NCBI GenBank assembly: GCA_900545135.1
Contig: UQXL01000030.1
Coordinates: 1-23,453 of the forward strand
Source: an uncultured Eubacteriales bacterium
GTDB taxonomy: Bacteria; Bacillota; Clostridia; Peptostreptococcales; Anaerovoracaceae
DNA: 23,453 bases
Reading direction: 5' to 3'
In this document: positions 7,947 through 12,861 of the stretch, one piece after another
Numbering within the stretch: the first letter of the stretch is position 1
Layout of the letters: each line of letters starts with the position of its first letter
Position numbers and translations under genes: made by a program
The notes under the pieces: model-generated
Database searches by the model: none
Told to the model about the DNA's origin: nothing
Seen by the model: only the letters and a program-made list of their open reading frames with translations

Positions 7947-8043
7947 CGAGAGGGCGCCGCACTCAGGCAGACTCCCTCTCTCGATCTTTTTTAAATGTTC
8001 TCTCGTATATTTACCGGCTGGCCAGCTGAGCCGACTGCTCAGC
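7947..8043 (-). promoter_or_regulatory. livJ-livH intercistronic hairpins
   Basis: Two inverted repeats lie between livJ and livH. GCTGAG/CTCAGC at 8025-8043 has a 7-nt loop, and CGAGAGGG (7947-7954) pairs with CCCTCTCTCG (7974-7983) with small bulges. Neither is followed by a T tract on the minus strand, so mRNA protection or partial attenuation downstream of the highly expressed livJ is likelier than full termination. The role is inferred. Confidence 0.5.
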
Positions 8044-8066
8044 AAGCTGTATCAGCAGGCAATAAT

Positions 8067-9251
8067 CTACAGAGCTGAATATGATCCGTCTTTGATCACC
8101 ATCGCTTTAGGCTCTTTTGTAGGTTCGCCGTCAGCGCTCCATGTCATGCTTCCCGTTACTCCGTCAACGGTGATTTCGACCATGGCTTTTTTCAGAGCTT
8201 CGCACAGATCGCTTACGCTCATGTCAGGCGTTGCTTCAGCTTTCTCTATGGCAGCTTTGATGATGTAGATAGCGTCATAAGCGTCGGCGGCAAACTGTGT
8301 AGGAACCAGACCGTCGTAAGCTTCCTTGTAGCTGGCTGTGAAAGTCTGAGTCTTTTCATCTTTGGCGTCTGCTGCAAAAGGTGTGAGCAGAATTACGCCC
8401 TCTGCCAGCTCAGCGTTATCTCCCAGCTGGGTAACAACTCCGTCAAGTCCGTCGCAGCCGAAGAAAGTAACGTCAAGACCTATCTGGTCGGCCTGAGTCA
8501 ATATGAGGGCTGCTTCTTCGTAGTAAATAGGCAGGAACAGGATGTCTGCGCCGCTCTCTTTTATCTTCTGCAGCTGAACTGTAAAGTCAGTCTTTGCATC
8601 TTTTGTGAAGGCTTCTGCCGCAACTATTTCCACTCCCTTGACGTCTGCCTCGCCTGCAAACTTTTCATAGATTCCGGAAGAATAAACGTCGGAAGAATTG
8701 TAGATAACGCCTACGGTCTTGCCTGCATAATGCTCAGCCATGTAGTCGGCCGAGCCGATTCCCTGGTTAGGGTCGCTGAAGCATACTCTGAAAGCGTTGT
8801 CCCCTGCTATGGATTCAACGGCTGAGCCGGAAGGCGTCAGCTGGAACATGTTGTCGCTGCTGGTCTCGGCTACTACCGCTGCGCAAGGCTGGCTGGTTAC
8901 AGTTCCCATCAGGATCTGCATACCCTTATCTTTTAATGTATTATATGCGTTGACTGATTTTTCGGCGTCGCTCTCATCGTCCTGCCATTCAAATCTGATC
9001 GGCACTCCGTTGATTCCGCCGGCGTCATTGATTTCCTTGACTGCCAGCTCGGCTCCGTTCTTGACGGCTTCTCCGTAAGTAGCAGCGGTTCCCGTAGTAG
9101 GTCCAATTCCTCCGATGACGAACTCGTTGCCATCACCGGCCCCCCCAGAAACGTCCTTATCATCTCCGCCGCATCCTGTGAACAGAGCCGCGGTCATAAG
9201 TACGGCCATGGCTGATACGGCAAATTTCTTCGCAAAACTTGTCTTTTTCAT
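8067..9251 (-). CDS. livJ: Branched-chain amino acid-binding lipoprotein LivJ
   Basis: The 394-residue solute-binding protein (Peripla_BP_6 family) captures Leu/Ile/Val, or a related ligand, outside the cell and delivers it to LivHM. It has a lipoprotein signal peptide with lipobox FTGC, giving lipidated Cys27, then a Gly/Asp-rich linker. The mature domain opens with FVIGGIGPTTGTAATYGEAV, typical of the family, and has NDAGGINGVPI and SATP-like ligand-loop counterparts (QLTPSGSAVES). The start has a very strong site, GAGGAGGAG at 9257-9265. A G7 run (C7 at 9140-9146) falls in the linker codons just after the signal peptide. It is the first gene of the importer operon and lies downstream of the leader described at 9267-9542. 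Confidence 0.94.
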   Translation of the reverse strand: MKKTSFAKKFAVSAMAVLMTAALFTGCGGDDKDVSGGAGDGNEFVIGGIGPTTGTAATYGEAVKNGAELAVKEINDAGGINGVPIRFEWQDDESDAEKSVNAYNTLKDKGMQILMGTVTSQPCAAVVAETSSDNMFQLTPSGSAVESIAGDNAFRVCFSDPNQGIGSADYMAEHYAGKTVGVIYNSSDVYSSGIYEKFAGEADVKGVEIVAAEAFTKDAKTDFTVQLQKIKESGADILFLPIYYEEAALILTQADQIGLDVTFFGCDGLDGVVTQLGDNAELAEGVILLTPFAADAKDEKTQTFTASYKEAYDGLVPTQFAADAYDAIYIIKAAIEKAEATPDMSVSDLCEALKKAMVEITVDGVTGSMTWSADGEPTKEPKAMVIKDGSYSAL

Positions 9252-9266
9252 TTTAACTCCTCCTCG

Positions 9267-9298
9267 AAAATAAAAGCCTGTGATTCAGGTCACAGGCT
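9267..9298 (-). terminator. Leader terminator (attenuator) before livJ
   Basis: On the minus strand AGCCTGTGA (9298-9290), loop CCTGAA and TCACAGGCT form a perfect 9-bp stem, directly followed by TTTATTTT (9274-9267). It lies between the only strong visible promoter (9514-9542) and livJ, so liv transcripts from that promoter must read through it. That is the layout of a conditional terminator. Confidence 0.75.
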
Positions 9299-9315
9299 CA
9301 TCTTGCGGTCTCACT

Positions 9316-9340
9316 GCCAGCCCTGACAAATCAGGCTGAC
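9316..9340 (-). promoter_or_regulatory. Leader hairpin overlapping the small-ORF stop
   Basis: GTCAGCCTGA, loop TTTG and TCAGGGCTGGC pair over 10 bp with one bulged G and one G-U. The 5' arm contains the stop codon of the 50-codon ORF. The 3' arm (CAGGGCT, 9325-9319) could instead pair with AGCCTG (9298-9293), the 5' arm of the livJ leader terminator. This gives mutually exclusive folds, as in attenuators. Pairing was read by eye; no energies were calculated. Confidence 0.5.
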
Positions 9341-9483
9341 GTCAAGCGGAAAGGCTCGATAAATCTCTTTCGATCACCTGTAACAAAACGAACATTATCT
9401 TTAACTGTGACGGCCAGAATGACGACCGCTAGAATAATGCTGCTAATGACGCTTATGCCGGTAATCAATGCTGTAAAGTTCAT
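9331..9483 (-). CDS. Ile/Leu/Val-rich 50-codon leader ORF or small membrane protein
   Basis: ATG at 9483 is preceded by GAGGAAAGGAAG, a good ribosome site, about 25 nt after the predicted transcription start. It opens 50 codons ending TGA at 9331. The product starts MNFTALITGISVISS and residues 6-27 include 14 Ile, Leu or Val; the whole peptide has 18. The rest is polar and basic (KDNVRFVTGDRKRF). Two readings are possible. One is a leader peptide whose translation senses BCAA supply, since it sits between the liv promoter and the leader terminator. The other is a small single-pass membrane protein, since residues 5-27 could be a transmembrane helix. The position argues for regulation, the composition fits both. 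The family was not recognised. Confidence 0.6.
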   Translation of the reverse strand: MNFTALITGISVISSIILAVVILAVTVKDNVRFVTGDRKRFIEPFRLTSA

Positions 9484-9502
9484 TTTCTCTTCCTTTCCTC
9501 AA

Positions 9503-9542
9503 GTGATATGTTGATATTATCACAGCTTTCCCATCGTGTCAA
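9503..9542 (-). promoter_or_regulatory. Strong promoter of the liv operon with operator-like repeat
   Basis: The minus strand has TTGACA (9542-9537), a 17-bp spacer and TAATAT (9519-9514), with TGA directly before the -10 giving an extended -10. Transcription should start near 9507. An inverted repeat GTGATA-N9-TATCAC (9503-9523) covers the -10 and start site, a likely repressor site. A/T-rich DNA upstream (9545-9600) could act as an UP element. Confidence 0.8.
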
Positions 9543-9647
9543 CATGTTTTTTCAATTTTATATCAAAAATTATTATTGTTTTTTGTTTTTTGACACAAAT
9601 TTCACTACCATATACTGCAAATAATTGTTTTTTTAACCGTAGCTGCG

Positions 9648-9687
9648 TCTTCTGCCGTCGCAAATCCATATCTTCTGCCATCGCAAA
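9648..9687. repeat. 17-bp direct repeat in the divergent intergenic region
   Basis: TCTTCTGCCGTCGCAAA (9648-9664) and TCTTCTGCCATCGCAAA (9671-9687) differ at one base, with starts 23 bp apart, just upstream of the promoter for the plus-strand gene at 9797. Two same-facing copies about two helical turns apart could bind an activator. No other gene-like content was seen in the region between the two divergent promoters. Confidence 0.6.
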
Positions 9688-9690
9688 GAC

Positions 9691-9719
9691 TTGAGTTTTA
9701 AGCGGAAATCTGATAAAAT
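9691..9719 (+). promoter_or_regulatory. Promoter for the YjdF-like gene
   Basis: TTGAGT (9691-9696), a 17-bp spacer and TAAAAT (9714-9719), with TGA before the -10 as an extended -10. The predicted transcript has an A/T-rich leader of about 70 nt before the gene at 9797. Confidence 0.6.
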
Positions 9720-9796
9720 TTTTTAATTATATACGATTATATTTGATGACGATATAGTTTGATAAATAAGGCATACTTTTTTAAGGGGATTTTGAA

Positions 9797-10351
9797 ATGA
9801 AGAAAAGAATCATACCGCTGCTTTCAGCGCTGCTGATAATAACTATATGTACTGTCGTTTCTGTTAAAACCGGAATAGACGTTCCAACCATAAACATACT
9901 AGGAGCTTACATTTCCGTCCTGCTGGTGACTGCGGTCACATGGAAATTTCCATACAGCTTTTTTATCTGCGCCATAATCTTTGATGTATTTGCCACTGCC
10001 GGCGGTTCCGTGCTCAATCTATACAGAACCATCGGCTGCTACGATAAAGTAATTCATTTTATGAGCGGCATCCTCGCTGCAGCTTTCGGCAGGATGATCA
10101 TGGAATTTGTCCTGAAAAGAAAAAAACTGCCTCAGGTAAAAGCGGTGATACTGCTCTTTGCGCTCTTCTTTTCTTTCGCCTGTGCAGGACTGTGGGAGGT
10201 CTATGAGTTCAGCACAGATCAGCTTATAGGCACCAGCATGCAGGGCGACGCTTTCGACACTATGACGGACATAATTTCAGGTGTTCTGGGCGGACTGGTG
10301 TATTTCGTCTTGGTGGCCGCGATAAAAAAGGAGCCTCACGATAATCCGTAA
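9797..10351 (+). CDS. YjdF-like (DUF2238-type) integral membrane protein
   Basis: This 184-residue protein has about five or six hydrophobic segments and the conserved polar motifs of the YjdF/DUF2238 group: YDKVIHFMSGI around residues 80-90, LWEVYEFSTDQLIG around 133-147, and DTMTDIISGVLGG around 155-167. The function of this family is unknown. AAGGGG lies 8-9 nt before the ATG. It is alone on its strand, read from its own promoter, and convergent with the HAAS-like gene over a shared terminator. The assignment comes from motif memory and not a search. Confidence 0.7.
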   Translation: MKKRIIPLLSALLIITICTVVSVKTGIDVPTINILGAYISVLLVTAVTWKFPYSFFICAIIFDVFATAGGSVLNLYRTIGCYDKVIHFMSGILAAAFGRMIMEFVLKRKKLPQVKAVILLFALFFSFACAGLWEVYEFSTDQLIGTSMQGDAFDTMTDIISGVLGGLVYFVLVAAIKKEPHDNP

Positions 10352-10360
10352 GACTCTTTT
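10324..10360. terminator. Bidirectional terminator
   Basis: GAGCCTCACG (10331-10340) and CGTAAGACTC (10347-10356) pair at 8 of 10 positions around a 6-nt loop that ends at the YjdF-like stop codon. AAAAAA precedes the stem and TTTT follows it, so it can end transcription of both the plus-strand gene and the minus-strand padR/HAAS pair. Confidence 0.7.
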
Positions 10361-10392
10361 CGTAGATTACAGCCAGGCCGTCAATTTTACTT

Positions 10393-10713
10393 TTATATAC
10401 TATGAGAAATTGCCCTGTCCGCGAGCAGCGCCGCAGTCACTACCGCCAATGCTGCTATTATGGCGAGACGGTTCATTTTCATTTTTTTGTTCTTACTCGG
10501 CCGTGTCACTCCTTTATCCTCAAGAAAATCCCTGGCCACTTCCTCCGGACTGCCGAATATTTTTTCCAGTTCTTCGGCGGTGCACTGAGGGTGGTCTCCG
10601 CAGTAATCTATTAAACATTCTCTCATGGACTTTATCAGATTTTCAGCTGGATACAAGTTGCAAATAGATCTTTCTACTTTTTTTAGATATTCTTCGACAA
10701 CCTCATAATTCAT
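10393..10713 (-). CDS. HAAS-like (DUF1700/DUF6120-type) membrane-anchored protein
   Basis: The 106-residue protein has a helical N-terminal domain of about 70 residues, with ESIGKI-like spacing seen here as EELEKIFGSPEEVARDFLED, and a C-terminal transmembrane helix (about 79-98, AIIAALAVVTAALLA). This is the layout of HAAS/DUF1700-type proteins, which in Firmicutes are usually encoded beside a PadR regulator and are thought to take part in membrane signalling. The ATG at 10713 is preferred over the TTG at 10719, because AAAGGGG lies about 8 nt before the ATG but only 2 nt before the TTG. It starts 16 bp after padR. Confidence 0.75.
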   Translation of the reverse strand: MNYEVVEEYLKKVERSICNLYPAENLIKSMRECLIDYCGDHPQCTAEELEKIFGSPEEVARDFLEDKGVTRPSKNKKMKMNRLAIIAALAVVTAALLADRAISHSI

Positions 10714-10729
10714 ATTCAAATCCCCTTTT

Positions 10730-11092
10730 TCATTCTCCCTTGTAGACGATATCTCTGACTACATCTGTAAGTTCTTTGTACAACGCTTTCAGTTTTTTCA
10801 GATATTCTTTCCCCTCGCCGGTTATGGCGTAATAAATCCTGATTCTGTTGTCGTCGGTGATGATCTTTTCGCTTTCCACTATGAAACCGTTTTCCTTTAA
10901 TTTGGTCAGTATGTTGTAAAGCAGCGGCATCTTATACTTGCCTTGACTTCGTTCCAATACGACCTGCACGATTTCATAAGCGTACATCTCCCTTTCTGAC
11001 AATATGGAGAGGATCATCAGCGGAAGAGTTGCTTTTTTAAATTGAGCCTCAAAATTTTCCAGAGGGTCTCTCTTTGTAACTTCATTTTTCAT
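10730..11092 (-). CDS. PadR family transcriptional regulator
   Basis: This 120-residue protein has the PadR winged-helix fold: TLPLMILSILSEREMYAYEIVQVV (about 22-45) is the helix-turn-helix start, KMPLLYNILTKLKENGFI (about 53-70) the recognition helix, and a wing with RIRIYYAIT leads to the C-terminal dimerisation helix. PadR proteins usually repress their own operon and a neighbour. It is divergent from the plus-strand secreted/membrane cassette and shares a 308-bp intergenic region with it. The ATG has AAGGAAG about 9 nt upstream, and an inverted repeat lies at its predicted transcription start. The inducer is unknown. Confidence 0.9.
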   Translation of the reverse strand: MKNEVTKRDPLENFEAQFKKATLPLMILSILSEREMYAYEIVQVVLERSQGKYKMPLLYNILTKLKENGFIVESEKIITDDNRIRIYYAITGEGKEYLKKLKALYKELTDVVRDIVYKGE

Positions 11093-11118
11093 CTTTGTCA
11101 GCTTCCTTATGTTGTCTT

Positions 11119-11166
11119 GTATATATTTTATACACTAAATATATCATACTGGCTGTTTAAAATCAA
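11119..11166 (-). promoter_or_regulatory. padR promoter with operator-like palindrome
   Basis: The minus strand shows TTGATT (11166-11161), a 17-bp spacer and TATATT (11143-11138), with TGA before the -10. The inverted repeat GTATA-N5-TATAC (11119-11133) overlaps the expected start site, so bound PadR would block its own transcription. Promoter and palindrome are seen; autorepression is inferred. Confidence 0.6.
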
Positions 11167-11215
11167 TAATCTATATGAATCTATGCAAAACTTTTTTTGA
11201 ATTTAATATATTTTA

Positions 11216-11244
11216 TTGACACATATATTTATCCATGGTATTTT
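11216..11244 (+). promoter_or_regulatory. Promoter of the secreted/membrane cassette
   Basis: A perfect TTGACA (11216-11221), a 17-bp spacer and TATTTT (11239-11244). Transcription should start near 11251, about 150 nt upstream of the first cassette gene. The promoter lies back-to-back with the padR promoter. Confidence 0.75.
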
Positions 11245-11250
11245 AAAAGC

Positions 11251-11399
11251 GATAAAAGACTCGGCCTAGTCGGAATAATGATGATGTGTGTGTAAACTGT
11301 TATCATTCGGAAAGGCAGGGTGATTCCAATGGGCATGGATAGCCGAATCACAAAATGAAGAATTTTTGTTTAGAAGAGTTCATTAGAGGAGGTTAGAAA
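11251..11399 (+). promoter_or_regulatory. Structured 5' leader of the cassette, class unknown
   Basis: About 150 nt of leader holds at least two stems. AATGATGA near 11273-11280 pairs with TTATCATT near 11300-11307. GTGATTC (11320-11326) pairs perfectly with GAATCAC (11345-11351), with GGC/GCC inside. GCCT and AGGC near 11265 and 11313 could close an outer helix. A 9-codon ORF (ATG 11329, TGA 11358; MGMDSRITK) lies within the second stem. A strong AGAGGAGG comes just before the gene. No known riboswitch class was recognised. Confidence 0.45.
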
Positions 11400-11963
11400 A
11401 TGAAACGTAAGCTTATATCCATACTATTAGTTATATCCATATTTGCAGTTTCTGTTCCGGCGGCTTTCGCCTCAGAAAACGGTTCAATTGAAAAAACAGA
11501 TCCACTTTCTGTTGCTGTTTTTTTGGGGGGGGACACATTATCCCTCAGTTTAGGTTCAGTAAGCAGTGGGGATAGCGGAGACATTACTACTCTCGGAAAT
11601 GAGAGGGATAAATTTAAAACTATAATAAAATATGGTTCCTGGGAGCCTGCAAAAACTTTTACCATAACAAAAAGTCAGGCTAAAACTGAAGCTACATTTA
11701 GAAATGCACTTCATATACTCTATACCAGCACAATGAGCATTTTCGGCGGATTGGTAGGCGTTATTGCTAGTTTACATTCCTTATTTATAAATTCATTCTA
11801 CGCTGATCCTTCTGAAGCTGCCGGAAAATACACTGTAAAAAGACGCAGTGCAACGAAATATCAGCAAAATATACTTACAGGAAAAAGTGCAATCATTGAA
11901 AAGGGATATCAGTTTCAGATTACTCATAACGGCAAAACAGTGAACAAAACGTTTTGGTATTAG
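11400..11963 (+). CDS. Secreted protein of unknown function with G8 tract
   Basis: This 187-residue protein was not recognised. It has a clear signal peptide (KRK, hydrophobic core, AXA-type site after PAAFA at about residue 25), then a Ser/Gly/Thr-rich mature start. A hydrophobic stretch at about 105-135 (ILYTSTMSIFGGLVGVIASL) could be membrane-active or a helical hairpin. The basic C-terminal part (YTVKRRSATKYQQN) ends TVNKTFWY with aromatic residues. The start has AGAGGAGG about 8 nt upstream. T7 followed by G8 at 11518-11532 lies in codons 40-44; gain or loss of one G brings an early stop. Codon use is more A/T-rich than the ilv genes. A bacteriocin-like or surface-active role is possible but unproven. 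Confidence 0.75.
   Translation: MKRKLISILLVISIFAVSVPAAFASENGSIEKTDPLSVAVFLGGDTLSLSLGSVSSGDSGDITTLGNERDKFKTIIKYGSWEPAKTFTITKSQAKTEATFRNALHILYTSTMSIFGGLVGVIASLHSLFINSFYADPSEAAGKYTVKRRSATKYQQNILTGKSAIIEKGYQFQITHNGKTVNKTFWY
11518..11532 (+). repeat. T7-G8 homopolymer tract in the secreted-protein gene
   Basis: Seven T (11518-11524) then eight G (11525-11532) in the coding frame. With G7 the frame meets TAG within about nine codons, with G9 within about 20, so slippage would switch the product off. Confidence 0.9.
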
Positions 11964-12011
11964 TACAGCTTTCATTTCTAAAATATTACTGTGCTATTTC
12001 AGAAAAATAAT

Positions 12012-12019
12012 GGGGGGGG
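12012..12019 (+). repeat. G8 tract serving as ribosome binding site
   Basis: Eight G at 12012-12019 stand 8 nt before the ATG at 12027, where the Shine-Dalgarno sequence should be; no other purine-rich site is in range. Length changes would alter translation strength and spacing of the downstream gene. Confidence 0.85.
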
Positions 12020-12026
12020 AATCAAC

Positions 12027-12470
12027 ATGACGCGTATAGACCAATTCAAAAAAGACAAACTGAAATCATGCGTAATAGAGATAATAGTCTTCCTTTTGCT
12101 ATACATCTTAGCAAAAGCCGCGTTTGCCGGAAGCATCAGCATGGTTTTGGCAATATTTCTCTGCTTTCCGCCAGTTATATACTGCGTCTTTTTAGAAGAG
12201 AAGCTCGAAAAATATCACGAGCCAAGCTGCCGCCTGAGAATTTTAACCGGCGCCGGAGCAGGCCTGTGCGCGGCTGCCGGACTTTTCTCCCCCCCCTCCG
12301 AATTCAGCCTGGAGATAATGTTTATGACAGCCATAGTCTATTTTACAGCTATAAACATCTATCAATATAAAACTTATCCTGCAAGGATAGCGGAGCGGGA
12401 AGCCGCTTGTCCAGAAACGACAGAAATGCCTGAAAAGGCGGAAGCGCCAGCAAACGGTGAAGTCAAATGA
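12027..12470 (+). CDS. Small integral membrane protein, cassette gene 2
   Basis: The 147-residue protein was not recognised. It has a short basic N-terminus (TRIDQFKKDKLK) and about four transmembrane segments, near residues 15-32, 36-53, 70-85 and 93-110, then a hydrophilic tail rich in Glu, Ala and Pro. The ATG at 12027 is chosen over the open frame from 11991, because it follows the G8 tract at ribosome-site distance and begins a natural membrane-protein N-terminus. A C8 run (12289-12296) lies in the codons between the third and fourth segments. The stop overlaps the next start as ATGA, so the two genes are translationally coupled. Its place behind a secreted protein makes an immunity or export role conceivable. 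Confidence 0.7.
   Translation: MTRIDQFKKDKLKSCVIEIIVFLLLYILAKAAFAGSISMVLAIFLCFPPVIYCVFLEEKLEKYHEPSCRLRILTGAGAGLCAAAGLFSPPSEFSLEIMFMTAIVYFTAINIYQYKTYPARIAEREAACPETTEMPEKAEAPANGEVK
12289..12296 (+). repeat. C8 tract in cassette gene 2
   Basis: Eight C in the coding frame (Ser-Pro-Pro-Ser codons), the third eight-base G/C homopolymer within about 770 bp. Confidence 0.9.
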
Positions 12471-12831
12471 AAAAATATTTTTTACTTTTAGCGCTGGGAA
12501 TGATTCTTCTAGCAGCAGCCCATAGCTTAATAACCGAAGAATCGGTCATGCACAGCGTTATCTTCGCATTGAGCCCGCTGGCATTTTTGAGGATAGTATA
12601 TTATCTGAAAAAATTTTCAGGCGACGACCAGCAGGCATTTTCCCAGAGACCGATGAATTGGTCAGGTTTTACAAGTACAAACGGTTGAAAATCCTTGCGA
12701 CTGTTTTTTCGCCGCTCATTTTCGGTCTTCTGGCTTATGAATTTATAAGCTCATACTTGCTCGCTGCAGCCATGATAATTATCGGCGCGGCGATAGAAGC
12801 CATAATTAAATTTATCAAAAACACGGCATAG
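12467..12831 (+). pseudogene. Frameshifted small membrane protein, cassette gene 3
   Basis: The first frame (12467-12688) encodes 73 residues with two hydrophobic segments, then an unnatural tail (FSQRPMNWSGFTSTNG). Another frame is open from about 12520 to TAG at 12831 and encodes a polar loop (PETDELVRFYKYKRLK) followed by two further hydrophobic segments (VFSPLIFGLLAYEF, AAAMIIIGAAIEAI), but has no start codon with a ribosome site. Joining them by one extra base or a -1 slip at the A6 run (12608-12613) gives a natural four-segment protein of 121 residues. It may be a real frameshift mutation, a phase-off state, slippage-dependent expression or a sequencing error. Family not recognised. It begins inside the stop of gene 2. 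Confidence 0.6.
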
Positions 12832-12848
12832 CTATAAGCTATGCCGTG
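12817..12848 (-). terminator. Terminator of the ilv-leu operon
   Basis: CACGGCATAGC (12822-12832) and GCTATGCCGTG (12838-12848) form a perfect 11-bp stem with a 5-nt loop. On the minus strand it is followed by TTTTT (12821-12817), ending transcription after ilvE. No T tract follows on the plus strand, so it should work poorly for the cassette that runs into it. Confidence 0.9.
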
Positions 12849-12861
12849 CAAACATCATATC

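Noticed and set aside
7945..8066. A full terminator between livJ and livH
   Set aside because: The hairpins here have no T tract after them on the minus strand, and livH-livM-livG-livF have no visible promoter of their own, so readthrough must occur.
9251..9507. A T-box riboswitch upstream of livJ
   Set aside because: GTGAGACCGCAAG near 9313-9301 recalls the T-box motif and CAGGGC...GCCTG recalls its antiterminator, but the UGGNACCGCG core and a recognisable Stem I are missing. An Rfam T-box model scan would settle it; a strong hit would replace the leader-ORF idea.
9552..9570. A CodY box upstream of the liv promoter
   Set aside because: AATTTT and AAAATT occur as inverted halves, but their spacing is about 6-7 bases rather than the 3 of the CodY consensus, in plainly A/T-rich DNA.
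11251..11360. A cyclic di-GMP riboswitch before the cassette
   Set aside because: The AATGATGATG stretch first suggested class II, but the conserved cores of class I and class II were not found.
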